Assembly (NCBI RefSeq): GCF_001428105.1 | Contig: NZ_LMSJ01000033.1 | Coordinates: forward strand, 1 to 59,342 | Source: Paenibacillus sp. Soil766 | GTDB taxonomy: Bacteria > Bacillota > Bacilli > Paenibacillales > NBRC-103111 | Reading direction: 5' to 3' | Length of the DNA stretch: 59,342 bases | Shown here: piece by piece, positions 1 through 7,082 of the stretch | Position numbering within the stretch: position 1 is the stretch's first letter | How the letters are laid out: every line of letters starts with the position of its first letter | The notes under the pieces: model-generated | The model's database searches: none | Told to the model about the DNA's origin: nothing | Seen by the model: only the letters and a program-made list of their open reading frames with translations | Translations under genes and position numbers: made by a program

Positions 1-285
1 AAAGCTTAATTGCTCATTTGAAGCTAGCGAGATTTTGCAATCTCTTTTATAGTCGATTACTCGACTGTGCTTACTCACTCGTTGTTCAGTTTTCAAAGAT
101 CAATTTCTTATACTCTATATTCGCCATCCGTTTAGCGGCGACTTTTTAAATATACCACAGTCTCACCGAAGATTGCAAGTCTTTTTTCCGAAAAGATTTA
201 TGTGAACATCTTTTCAATTAGACTCACTCTCTTTTGTTTCGAAGTGACGAGTTATAAAATAACACAGATAGAGAGGGTAAGTCAA
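1..285 (-). promoter_or_regulatory. rRNA operon leader with tandem promoters (16S lies beyond the left edge)
   Basis: Two sigma-A promoters read leftward. The upstream one has TTGACT at 280-285 and TATTTT at 256-261 (18 bp spacer, or TTATTT with 17). The downstream one has TTGCAA at 173-178 and TATATT at 149-154, with an extended TGG next to the -10. The leader then carries a boxA-like TGATCTTTGAAAA (90-102) and short hairpins such as GAGATTGCAAAATCTC. Tandem promoters and the CTTTGAAAACTGAAC block are typical of Firmicute rrn operons. The 16S gene itself is not in the window, so its presence is inferred. Confidence 0.8.
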
Positions 286-296
286 GCACTTACCCC

Positions 297-539
297 CTAT
301 TTTTTTTGAGCTTGGTAATTGCGGTTTCTAGCATACTTCGATATTTCCTTCGGTGTCGCTAAGCGAGCATACATCCTGAAGATGACCTTGTATCTGGATT
401 CTATTGCTCCCTTTATCTCTTGATCAATTCTCTTATCATTGAGATCGAATAGCATTTCGTCTAATTCTTTACGCAATACATAATCTAATTCTCTGCATTC
501 TCTCTCATTGAACAAAAATCCGAGCATACATCCATCCAA
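297..539 (-). CDS. small conserved hypothetical protein (76-80 aa)
   Basis: An 80-codon frame encodes a highly charged, probably helical protein (N-terminal FLFNERECRELDYVLRKELD, basic tail ending QAQKK). I do not recognise a function. It resembles from memory a family of 70-80 aa Bacillales proteins that begin with a similar LLFNE-x-E-C-x-EL pattern. The frame opens with TTG at 539, but the GAGAGGGG Shine-Dalgarno is only one base away. The in-frame ATG at 527 (76 aa) fits the family pattern better, although its spacing of 13 is long. There is no signal peptide or membrane segment. It is the last gene before the rrn promoters. Confidence 0.6.
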   Translation of the reverse strand: MDGCMLGFLFNERECRELDYVLRKELDEMLFDLNDKRIDQEIKGAIESRYKVIFRMYARLATPKEISKYARNRNYQAQKK

Positions 540-681
540 ACCCCTCTCGACTGTAGAGATTCATGGCACTAACAATTCGTTAGGCAGATAAGGAGAGTTA
601 GGCTAATTACGCCCCTCTTCATTTCCGCCTTATTGTTATGCTCAGATTTTGCCAATTTTATGACGAGAGATTGAAAATATT
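540..681. other. structured intergenic spacer with short repeats
   Basis: The gap between the small ORF and the SpoIIM-family gene holds a palindrome CTAACAATTCGTTAG (569-583), two direct copies of GTTAGGC (579-585 and 597-603), and a long-range stem ATAAGG (588-593) with CCTTAT (628-633). I see no clear promoter and no U-tract that would mark a terminator. Confidence 0.4.
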
Positions 682-1293
682 TTACAAATGCACCAACCAG
701 TAGGTAAGCGTGCTTTCAATTATTGCCGCAATCAAAAGAAGGGCAACGATTCCAATACTGAGCGGTTTGGTTAATTGGAATATTCGAAGCAATTCAATTC
801 GAGCACTTCTTTTCTCGGCGGGCACAAGTAGCTGTACACCCATTTTCCAAACTAGCATCCCTATCTTCAAGCCATACGCACACGCGAGCAATATAACAGG
901 GATCTCAATGATACCATGCGGTAGAATGCCCTTAAGAACAATGTACAGCGTACTTTCATGCGTCTGCAAAGAAAGGACATAACCTAGAATCATTCCATTA
1001 GCAATTAACATAAAGAGCGGTAATACACCTAAGAAAATCCCACAGAAAACGATAAGCACCGACTTAATCGCGTTATTTAAAAAGATAAATATGAACAGCC
1101 AAACCTGTGGATTTTCCTTGGCGTTTATCGTTTTAATCATAGGCTGAAGTCCCTTTAATTGCTCTTGCAGGAAATGTGAGAATTGCTCAGAATTGGCCCA
1201 ACCCATATACAAGCTAAATCCAAATACGAGAACAACAACAATAAAATAATGTTTCATTTCTTTAAAATGTCTTAGCAATGCTGGAAAATTCAT
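682..1293 (-). CDS. stage II sporulation protein M (SpoIIM) family membrane protein
   Basis: This 203 aa protein has about five hydrophobic segments, starting with HYFIVVVLVFGFSLYMGWA near the N-terminus. It has the SpoIIM/DUF95 hallmarks: an NNAIKSVLIVFCG segment followed by a glycine-rich ILPHGIIEIPVILLA segment. In Bacillus, SpoIIM joins SpoIID and SpoIIP in peptidoglycan remodelling for engulfment. Whether this copy is the true SpoIIM or a paralog cannot be told here. The reading frame extends to 1449, but the ATG at 1293 follows GGAGG with 9-nt spacing, so I chose that start. It is divergent from pdaB, consistent with sporulation-time expression. Confidence 0.8.
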   Translation of the reverse strand: MNFPALLRHFKEMKHYFIVVVLVFGFSLYMGWANSEQFSHFLQEQLKGLQPMIKTINAKENPQVWLFIFIFLNNAIKSVLIVFCGIFLGVLPLFMLIANGMILGYVLSLQTHESTLYIVLKGILPHGIIEIPVILLACAYGLKIGMLVWKMGVQLLVPAEKRSARIELLRIFQLTKPLSIGIVALLLIAAIIESTLTYWLVHL

Positions 1294-1317
1294 TTTGTAA
1301 TTCCTCCAATTTCGGAA

Positions 1318-1347
1318 GCATAAGTACCTTGTGTACGAGCATACATT
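1318..1347 (+). promoter_or_regulatory. candidate sigma-E promoter of pdaB
   Basis: A CATACATT element (1340-1347) matches the sigma-E -10 consensus CATACAnT. It lies 15 bp downstream of GCATAAG (1318-1324), a partial match to the sigma-E -35. The pair is 60 bp upstream of the pdaB start, which fits the mother-cell or late sporulation expression known for pdaB. Confidence 0.5.
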
Positions 1348-1407
1348 ATTTACTAAAGGTAATACAAGCTTATCCATAGCTTGACATAAAGGAGGTACAA
1401 GCTGTTT

Positions 1408-2190
1408 ATGAACTACTTTTTTGTAATCAACGCACGCAAATTCAAGCAATATTTATTCATTGCACTTGCCATCATCTTCTCCGCGGCCATTGTATATTCC
1501 GAACAAAGTAATGTATCTGTCTTCATGAACTCTGAACCATCGGCAATTTACAGCGTGCAGACCGAAAAGAAGGTCATCGCCCTTACCTTTGATATTTCTT
1601 GGGGGGATACTCGGGCTGAACCAATCTTAAAAATCCTGAAGGACAATGGCGTTAAGGATGCGACGTTCTTCTTATCTTCCCCTTGGAGTAAGAGTCATCC
1701 CGACATTGTCTCACATATCAAAAGCTACGGATTCGAGATTGGCAGTCACGGCAACAAATTTGACAACTACAGCGACCTAAGTGATGAGGAAATCCGAAAT
1801 GAAATTTCTACTGCACATGGCATTTTAACAGAATTAATTGGCAAAGAGCCCAACCTCATCCGTCTGCCTAATGGCGACTTTGACAAACGCGTGTTACGTA
1901 TTGCTGATGATCTTGGCTACTCGGTCATTCAATGGGATACGGACTCTCAGGATTGGCTGAATAAAGGCGTTGACACCCTCGTAAACCGAGTAGTCAGCAA
2001 AGCACATCCTGGGGATATCGTACTTCTCCATGCGAGCGACTCCTCTCAACAAACACACGAGGCATTGCCTGCCATCATCCAACAACTTCGAGCAAAGGGA
2101 TACCAGTTCGTAAGCGTGAGCGAGCTCATTAAGCAAACTCAGGTGGAAACAACCCCTGTCGAAGATCAAGCCATGAAACAAATTCATTAA
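1408..2190 (+). CDS. pdaB: sporulation polysaccharide deacetylase family protein PdaB
   Basis: This is a 260 aa NodB-type polysaccharide deacetylase. An N-terminal hydrophobic segment (about residues 12-29) acts as a membrane anchor or signal. The catalytic domain begins at about residue 50 with the metal/base motif ALTFDISWGD. It continues with FEIGSHGN, RLPNGD and the C-terminal IVLLHASD motif containing the conserved histidine. Length and sequence match B. subtilis PdaB (YbaN, about 254 aa), which is needed to keep spores viable after engulfment. An AAAGGAGG site lies 12 nt before the ATG. A bidirectional terminator follows directly. Confidence 0.93.
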   Translation: MNYFFVINARKFKQYLFIALAIIFSAAIVYSEQSNVSVFMNSEPSAIYSVQTEKKVIALTFDISWGDTRAEPILKILKDNGVKDATFFLSSPWSKSHPDIVSHIKSYGFEIGSHGNKFDNYSDLSDEEIRNEISTAHGILTELIGKEPNLIRLPNGDFDKRVLRIADDLGYSVIQWDTDSQDWLNKGVDTLVNRVVSKAHPGDIVLLHASDSSQQTHEALPAIIQQLRAKGYQFVSVSELIKQTQVETTPVEDQAMKQIH

Positions 2191-2210
2191 TATGTATGAA
2201 TAGATTTGAA

Positions 2211-2239
2211 AAAAAGAGCTAATCGGATTAGCTCTTTTT
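2211..2239. terminator. bidirectional terminator between pdaB and kbaA
   Basis: AAAAAGAGCTAATC and its near-perfect inverted copy flank a G-centred loop. The A-rich and T-rich ends give a U-tract in either direction. The kbaA stop codon lies inside the 3' half. Confidence 0.85.
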
Positions 2240-2824
2240 GTTATCCAATATTTTATGTAGGGTAAGAATTTGCCATGCATTACTTACAAGTAAAGGTGCC
2301 AACATAAATATAGTTGAGGCTGCAATATCCAATTTTAAAGCAGGTACAGCTTCCAGGACAGTTACGGCAAACATAAAAAACAAGGTCGGAACAAATGCAT
2401 TTTGATTAGTTAACTTCGCTTTCCAATAACTCACTGCTAACGAAATTATTATTAGTACAATTGGTAAAATGAAATAGCTTATCATAGTTTCTGAAGTCTT
2501 AGAATTCGTGATTCTCAGAAATATAAGCTCAAATAAAACAAAAATAATGACGGCAATTTGAATAAGTTCAAATATCCTCTTAGATCGAACAAATCCAACT
2601 GCAATAAATCTAACAATTAAGTATGCAAAAAATCCCATTTGACTAAATACACTTATAAGTGCGCCACATAGCAGCATATTGAAAACATTAAACCCAACTC
2701 CGGATATGCCCATCACAGAAAACTCTTTGTCTGAAAATTGAAGAATAAGCCCCATTATTATTGAAGATGCTGATCCTAATACTAATGTTGTCCAAAATAA
2801 GTGAAACCATTTACGTAATGTCAC
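2228..2824 (-). CDS. kbaA: KinB-signalling pathway activation protein KbaA
   Basis: This 198 aa integral membrane protein has about six hydrophobic helices, starting with WFHLFWTTLVLGSASSIIMG and ending in a short KKS tail. The length equals B. subtilis KbaA, which helps activate the KinB sensor kinase feeding the Spo0 phosphorelay. Position between gerD and pdaB is the same as in B. subtilis. The start is GTG at 2824, preceded by GGAGG with 9-nt spacing. Base composition is more AT-rich than the neighbouring ribosomal genes, which is usual for this membrane protein. KbaA family proteins have no known enzymatic motif. Confidence 0.88.
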   Translation of the reverse strand: MTLRKWFHLFWTTLVLGSASSIIMGLILQFSDKEFSVMGISGVGFNVFNMLLCGALISVFSQMGFFAYLIVRFIAVGFVRSKRIFELIQIAVIIFVLFELIFLRITNSKTSETMISYFILPIVLIIISLAVSYWKAKLTNQNAFVPTLFFMFAVTVLEAVPALKLDIAASTIFMLAPLLVSNAWQILTLHKILDNKKS

Positions 2825-2859
2825 TTTTAATTACCTCCACACATCAACTCTAATTGTTA

Positions 2860-2889
2860 ATTGTACCAACCTTTGCGATAAAAAGCCAA
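2860..2889 (-). promoter_or_regulatory. candidate sigma-A promoter of kbaA
   Basis: TTGGCT (2884-2889) and TACAAT (2860-2865) are spaced 18 bp, with an extended TGG immediately before the -10. The start codon lies 36 bp further on. Confidence 0.55.
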
Positions 2890-2898
2890 TAATGTCCC

Positions 2899-2928
2899 CT
2901 TATATTCTGACCCTAACCACACATACTA
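2899..2928 (+). promoter_or_regulatory. candidate sigma-G promoter of gerD
   Basis: CATACTA (2922-2928) is a full match to the sigma-G -10 consensus CATnnTA, 17 bp after CTTATA (2899-2904), a partial -35. B. subtilis gerD is a known forespore sigma-G gene. The site rules out translation from the upstream in-frame ATG at 2892, because that codon precedes the promoter. Confidence 0.6.
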
Positions 2929-2963
2929 AGACCATTAAAGATAAGGGAAGGGAGCATGTAGTT

Positions 2964-3737
2964 ATGTTAAAGACAAGACTTAAAAAGCTTCAGGTCCTAC
3001 CGGCTATATCATTGGCATTTCTTCTCGCTTCTTGTGGTACAGATAACTCTTCTCAAGGCCAATCACAAGCCAACACGTACAAAGAACAAAAAACGATGAT
3101 CCTTGATATCCTGAAATCAGATGATGGTAAAAAAGCAATAAGTGCTGCAAATCGAAGTATCATGAATGGAGATGTAGGAGCCAACAGCGTTGCTGGCCAA
3201 TCTCAAATTAAGCTATTATCCGCCAATGAGTCCCTTCAGCTTCAAATGGCTGTCAAAGATGTACTGACCGCTAAGGAAAATAATATGTTTTTGACCGATA
3301 TGATGAAGGATCCTAAATTCGCAGGTGACTTTGCTACGGCGATCCAAAAAGAAACCAAACAAATGTTCAAAGAATTACTCAAAGACCCTACCTACCAAAA
3401 ATCACTGATTGATGTTATGAAAAATCCAGATTACGAGAAGATGGTTCTTGATGTGATGAAAACAGCACCATATCGCCAACAAATGATGACTGTGATGGAG
3501 GAATCCATCCAAAGCCCCCTTTTCAGAGCTCAAATGGTCGAATTGCTTAAGTCAGCTATCGCGCAACAAAGCAAGCCTGATCAAATGCCTTCTGCTAAAG
3601 CCACAGAAAAAAGTGAAGATAAAGCGAAAGAAGGAGATAAAAAAGAAGAAGGCGGAGATGAAAAGCAGAAAGATGAATCTTCAGGAGACTCTGAAAAACA
3701 AGGTGAAGAGAAGAAAGATGGAGGTTCTGATTCATAA
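2964..3737 (+). CDS. gerD: spore germination lipoprotein GerD
   Basis: This 257 aa precursor has a lipoprotein signal (residues 1-24) ending in the lipobox LLASC; the cysteine is the lipidation site. The body contains repeated short helical units of the DPxYQKxLxDVMKNPxY type characteristic of GerD. GerD scaffolds clusters of germinant receptors in the spore inner membrane. The last roughly 45 residues are a low-complexity K/E/D/G/S-rich hydrophilic tail that is probably disordered. The ATG at 2964 has an AAGGGAGC site 8 nt upstream, and the lipobox position supports this start. It converges with salA through a shared terminator. Confidence 0.93.
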   Translation: MLKTRLKKLQVLPAISLAFLLASCGTDNSSQGQSQANTYKEQKTMILDILKSDDGKKAISAANRSIMNGDVGANSVAGQSQIKLLSANESLQLQMAVKDVLTAKENNMFLTDMMKDPKFAGDFATAIQKETKQMFKELLKDPTYQKSLIDVMKNPDYEKMVLDVMKTAPYRQQMMTVMEESIQSPLFRAQMVELLKSAIAQQSKPDQMPSAKATEKSEDKAKEGDKKEEGGDEKQKDESSGDSEKQGEEKKDGGSDS

Positions 3738-3741
3738 AAAA

Positions 3742-3784
3742 AAAAGGAAGAGTTGGCAGATTCCCTCTGCTCCCTCTTCCTTTT
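3742..3784. terminator. bidirectional terminator between gerD and salA
   Basis: An outer stem GGAAGAG (3746-3752) pairs with CTCTTCC (3774-3780), and an inner stem pairs GCAGA with TCTGC. A run of ten A on the left and TTTT on the right allow termination in both directions. Confidence 0.85.
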
Positions 3785-3787
3785 CCA

Positions 3788-4876
3788 CTATTTAACTAAC
3801 TTCGCAATTAGTCGATCCGCTATTTCCAAATAAATTTGACCCGCTTTAGACTCTGCCTTATACACAGATGGGGAGTAATCTTTCTCGGATATATGGTTAT
3901 CGGGAGCTCCTAATGGGATTTGCGCTAATAGCTCACTGTGAAGATCTTCAGCAAGTTTAGCACCTCCACCTTTACCAAAAATATGTTCAATACTACCATC
4001 CTTACTTTCATAGTAGGACATATTCTCAACAATACCCAAAATCTCATGATTCGTTTGAATGGCCATCGCACCGGCTCTAGCAGCTACAAATGCAGCTGTA
4101 GCATGCGGTGTCGTAACGATGATCTCTTTACTTTGCGGAATGAGCTGATGCACATCTAGTGCGACATCACCAGTACCTGGAGGTAGGTCTAAGAGAATGT
4201 ACTCTACATCTCCCCAATTGACCTCATTGAAGAAGTTGCGTAGCATTTTGCCTAACATCGGCCCACGCCAGACAACAGGTGCATTGTCTTGAACAAAGAA
4301 CCCCATCGATATTACTTTTACCCCAAATTTCTCAACAGGAATGATCACGTTTTCTATTAACTGCGGCTGTTCTTCAATCCCCATCATATCCGGAATACTG
4401 AAACCATAAATATCCGCGTCGATGATTCCTACTTTTTTCCCCTTAAGAGCCAACGCGACTGCAAGATTAACTGTGACTGTTGATTTACCTACGCCACCTT
4501 TACCACTTGCAACTGCGATGAACTCAACGGTAGAGGATTGTCCGAGAATCGGCTGTTGGATTGGAGGTTGAACCGGCTTCGGCGGAGTTATTACCGACTC
4601 TTGTGAAGTTCCCTCCAAACGACTCCGCTCATGGTCCGTCATCAACCTAAACCGGATATGAACTTGAGGTACTCCTATATTTGCTAAAGATTGTTGAATA
4701 AATGCTTTGGCTTGCTCCTTATATCCTTCATCCTCGGTTAATACGAGCAAACTTAAGGATACCGCATCTTCCTTCACCATTACATCACGAATCAAATTTA
4801 ATTCCACTACACTTTTATTAAACTGGGGATCTATTAGCTTATTCAACGCCTCTAGAATTTGATCTTTATGTACCAT
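3788..4876 (-). CDS. salA: Mrp/NBP35-family ATP-binding protein SalA
   Basis: This 362 aa protein has an N-terminal MIP18/DUF59 domain (about residues 1-80) and a P-loop ParA/Mrp ATPase domain from about residue 115. The deviant Walker A is ASGKGGVGKST, followed by DADIYG and the switch-like DLPPGTGD. The family binds or carries Fe-S clusters. In B. subtilis the locus (ybaL/salA) represses scoC and so derepresses protease genes. The frame can also open with GTG at 4882, but only four bases separate it from AAAGGTG. The ATG at 4876 has better spacing and a family-like MVHKDQILEAL start. It sits between cwlD and gerD as in B. subtilis. Confidence 0.9.
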   Translation of the reverse strand: MVHKDQILEALNKLIDPQFNKSVVELNLIRDVMVKEDAVSLSLLVLTEDEGYKEQAKAFIQQSLANIGVPQVHIRFRLMTDHERSRLEGTSQESVITPPKPVQPPIQQPILGQSSTVEFIAVASGKGGVGKSTVTVNLAVALALKGKKVGIIDADIYGFSIPDMMGIEEQPQLIENVIIPVEKFGVKVISMGFFVQDNAPVVWRGPMLGKMLRNFFNEVNWGDVEYILLDLPPGTGDVALDVHQLIPQSKEIIVTTPHATAAFVAARAGAMAIQTNHEILGIVENMSYYESKDGSIEHIFGKGGGAKLAEDLHSELLAQIPLGAPDNHISEKDYSPSVYKAESKAGQIYLEIADRLIAKLVK

Positions 4877-4930
4877 AGCCACATCACACCTTTATTGGGA
4901 CATTGTATTCGCGGCTTTTATTATAACACA

Positions 4931-5692
4931 TTATGAGGCAGAACCCACTTTTTCACCTGCATAATATCTCAAAATCCCTTGATACACCGAAGCAGCCAAC
5001 ATCTTCTGATAATTCTCATCAGCTAACAACTTAGCCTCTTCTGGGTTGGATAGAAAGCCTACCTCAACTAACGCGCTTGGAATTTTTAACGTTTTTAACA
5101 GATACACCGTCTTATCAGCCAACTTAGCAACACGATCGGTATTCTCTAAATTACGCTTAAGCTCGGATTGGATGAGTGCCGCTAGGTTGGGATTATCGGG
5201 ATTATTCAAGTAATAGAACGTTTGTGCGCCCCTCCACTTATTAGAAGGAATACTGTTCAAATGGATACTCAAAAACATATCGGCATTATTGTTCTGAATC
5301 ATGTCCGCGCGGTTATGGAGATCCTCAGTCTTACGTTTGCTATAGCCTTTCGTGCCAGACTCCGCAAGATCTGTATCCGTTTCTCTCGTTAAAACCACGA
5401 TCGCACCAGCTTGTTGCAAATAATCACGCAGCCGCAAGGTTATAGCTAAGTTGATATCCTTCTCGATGATACCATCCTTGCTTTCCGCACCACCATCAGG
5501 CCCCCCGTGACCGGCGTCTAGCGCTATTGTCTTACCCGATAATGGGAGCGTCCAGTCCGACCAGGTCTTCGTTGTAGGGAGCTCGTACGCATAAATAAAG
5601 ACAACCAAGGCAACCAGCATCGCAGAAAGCAATAGCTTCAGACTACTGTGGAAGGTCAGCCATACCACCAACCTTTTCTTCCTTTTACGCAT
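4931..5692 (-). CDS. cwlD: N-acetylmuramoyl-L-alanine amidase CwlD (spore cortex)
   Basis: This 253 aa protein has one N-terminal membrane segment (about residues 15-34) and an Amidase_3 domain. The domain shows the zinc ligands in ALDAGHGGPDGG, the second region FLSIHLNS, and ALVEVGFLSNPEEA near the end. CwlD removes the stem peptide from muramic acid so that, with PdaA, muramic-delta-lactam forms in the spore cortex. The AGAGGTGG ribosome site is 8 nt from the ATG but lies inside the 3' arm of the terminator described next, with the U-tract between it and the start codon. Salient consequence: only RNA begun at the local sporulation promoter should be translated freely. Confidence 0.94.
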   Translation of the reverse strand: MRKRKKRLVVWLTFHSSLKLLLSAMLVALVVFIYAYELPTTKTWSDWTLPLSGKTIALDAGHGGPDGGAESKDGIIEKDINLAITLRLRDYLQQAGAIVVLTRETDTDLAESGTKGYSKRKTEDLHNRADMIQNNNADMFLSIHLNSIPSNKWRGAQTFYYLNNPDNPNLAALIQSELKRNLENTDRVAKLADKTVYLLKTLKIPSALVEVGFLSNPEEAKLLADENYQKMLAASVYQGILRYYAGEKVGSAS

Positions 5693-5760
5693 AAAAAAAC
5701 CACCTCTGTTCCCCTATAGACTCTGTAACATCTATATGGGACAGGGTGGACAAATATACC
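5693..5760 (-). promoter_or_regulatory. cysH terminator with cwlD sigma-E promoter embedded in its 5' arm
   Basis: On the minus strand an interrupted 18-bp hairpin ends in GGTGG followed by seven T (5699-5693) directly before the cwlD ATG. The stem blocks are CCACC, CTGT, CCC and TATAGA paired with their complements, with a 10-nt loop. Inside and above the 5' arm lies a sigma-E-like promoter, GGTATATT (5753-5760) and CATATAGA (5731-5738) with a 14-bp spacer. RNA from cysH contains both arms and should stop. RNA begun at the sigma-E site starts downstream of the 5' arm and keeps the cwlD ribosome site exposed. The hairpin is seen directly; the switch behaviour is inference. Confidence 0.7.
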
Positions 5761-5772
5761 ACAGTTGCACTT

Positions 5773-6465
5773 TTACTTGTGTAGACCACATTCTGTTTTC
5801 TCAATACTTGCCCAACGTCCTGCACGCGGATCTTCACCTTCAGCAACTTGACGTGTGCAGTGCGTGCACCCGATACTAGGATAATTACGATCATGAAGTG
5901 GGTTGTAGATAACATCATTGTCGCGGATATATTGCCATACATCTTCTGATGTCCATCCAGCCAGTGGATTGAATTTGATTAGGCCAAATTTCACGTCATA
6001 TTCAACTTTCTTGGCATTTGCACGAGTAGGTGCTTGATCGCGGCGAATACCAGTAATCCACGCATCATAATTTCTAAGAATATCTGTAAGTGGATCCACT
6101 TTACGAATATTGCAGCATTGGTTCGCGTCACTTTTCCAAAGCTCATCACCGAATTTCTCAGCTTGCTCATCAAGTGTTAATTTAGGCAATACTTGAACGA
6201 ATTTTGTACCATAGTGTTTCTCAAGACGCTCTTTCGTTTCATATGTCTCTTGAAAATGCACATTCGTATCAAGATAGAAAATGTCTACGTTAGGGTTAAT
6301 TTTCTGAAGCATGTCAACCAACACGACGTCTTCAGCACCAAAACTACAAGCAAGTGTCAATCTTTGAAATGTATCTACAGCTAATTTCAATATGGCTTCA
6401 GGCGATTGATTTTCGAATTCTTCCGCAGCTTTCATTACAAATGCTTCTTTTTCAAATAGATTCAT
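5773..6465 (-). CDS. cysH: adenylyl-/phosphoadenylyl-sulfate reductase CysH
   Basis: This 230 aa enzyme reduces activated sulfate (APS or PAPS) to sulfite with thioredoxin in assimilatory sulfate reduction. It has the PP-loop-like SFGAEDVVLVDML near residue 41 and the C-terminal redox region ECGLHK. The four-cysteine signature is present: NQCCN near residue 120 and CTHC near residue 202. These ligands mark the 4Fe-4S APS-reductase type found in Gram-positives and plants. The start is ATG at 6465 with GGAGG 8 nt upstream. Its position between rpsI and cwlD differs from B. subtilis, where ybaJ and ybaK lie, so it was probably inserted here. It has its own promoter and terminator. Confidence 0.93.
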   Translation of the reverse strand: MNLFEKEAFVMKAAEEFENQSPEAILKLAVDTFQRLTLACSFGAEDVVLVDMLQKINPNVDIFYLDTNVHFQETYETKERLEKHYGTKFVQVLPKLTLDEQAEKFGDELWKSDANQCCNIRKVDPLTDILRNYDAWITGIRRDQAPTRANAKKVEYDVKFGLIKFNPLAGWTSEDVWQYIRDNDVIYNPLHDRNYPSIGCTHCTRQVAEGEDPRAGRWASIEKTECGLHK

Positions 6466-6478
6466 CGTACGAGTCCTC

Positions 6479-6570
6479 CAATAGTCGATAATCCCGACTG
6501 CTATTGTATGATTTATAGTTTAATTATATCTGACTTCTACATGGTGTCAATGACTTTTCACCATTTTGGT
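6479..6570 (-). promoter_or_regulatory. cysH promoter with inverted-repeat candidate operator and leader hairpin
   Basis: The consensus boxes TTGACA (6545-6550) and TATAAT (6523-6528) are 16 bp apart. ATGGTG (6541-6546) and CACCAT (6559-6564) form an inverted repeat over the -35, and a third half-site continues as the palindrome ACCATTTTGGT (6560-6570). A leader hairpin CAATAG...CTATTG (6479-6506) abuts the ribosome binding site. The arrangement looks like a repressor site, but I cannot name the regulator. CymR or another sulfur regulator would be the obvious candidates. Confidence 0.6.
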
Positions 6571-6601
6571 ATTAACTTATTCTTATATTGGATCATTATA
6601 T

Positions 6602-6644
6602 GCAAAAAAAAGAAAAACCTCTCCAGCCATAAGCCGAAAAGGTT
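6602..6644 (-). terminator. terminator of rplM-rpsI
   Basis: AACCTTTTC pairs with GGAGAGGTT (nine pairs, two G-U) around the loop GGCTTATGGCT. TTTTTC and eight T follow on the minus strand. Confidence 0.85.
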
Positions 6645-6671
6645 CCTCTTGCGTGCCAAAGGCACAATATC

Positions 6672-7064
6672 TTAACGTTTGGAGAATTGAGGAGCACGAC
6701 GTGCTGCTTTCAATCCGTATTTTTTACGCTCTTTCATACGGGAATCACGAGTCAGGAATCCAGCTTTTTTCAAAGATCCACGGTACTCTGGATCAGCTTT
6801 CAACAATGCACGGGAGATACCGTGACGAATTGCGCCAGCTTGTCCGCTGATTCCGCCGCCATTCGCAAGAACTAGAACATCGTATTGACCGATAGTTTCA
6901 GTTAGAGCAAGCGGTTGTTTAACAATTAGCTTCAAAGTTTCTAGACCGAAATACTCATCTAGATCACGTTTATTGATAATGATGCGTCCTTCGCCCGGTA
7001 CTAAGCGCACACGCGCTACCGAATGCTTACGACGACCCGTTCCATAATATTGAACTTGTGCCAC
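6672..7064 (-). CDS. rpsI: 30S ribosomal protein S9
   Basis: This 130 aa protein shows the S9 signature GTGRRKHSVARVRL near the N-terminus and the typical C-terminal KKYGLKAARRAPQFSKR. That tail reaches into the P site and contacts tRNA. Length is exactly that of Bacillales S9. The start is GTG at 7064, nine bases after AAGGAGG. It is co-transcribed with rplM, which ends 18 bp upstream, as in most bacteria. A strong terminator follows. Confidence 0.98.
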   Translation of the reverse strand: MAQVQYYGTGRRKHSVARVRLVPGEGRIIINKRDLDEYFGLETLKLIVKQPLALTETIGQYDVLVLANGGGISGQAGAIRHGISRALLKADPEYRGSLKKAGFLTRDSRMKERKKYGLKAARRAPQFSKR

Positions 7065-7082
7065 GAAACGTTCCTCCTTATA

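Noticed and set aside
1294..1449. N-terminal extension of the SpoIIM-family gene
   Set aside because: It overlaps the divergent pdaB start, and a good ribosome site lies directly before 1293.
2892..2963. Upstream extension of gerD from the ATG at 2892
   Set aside because: It precedes the predicted sigma-G -10, and the lipoprotein signal fits only the start at 2964.
3613..3795. Lysine-rich plus-strand frame overlapping the gerD tail
   Set aside because: It is a +1 frame artefact of the purine-rich, low-complexity tail.
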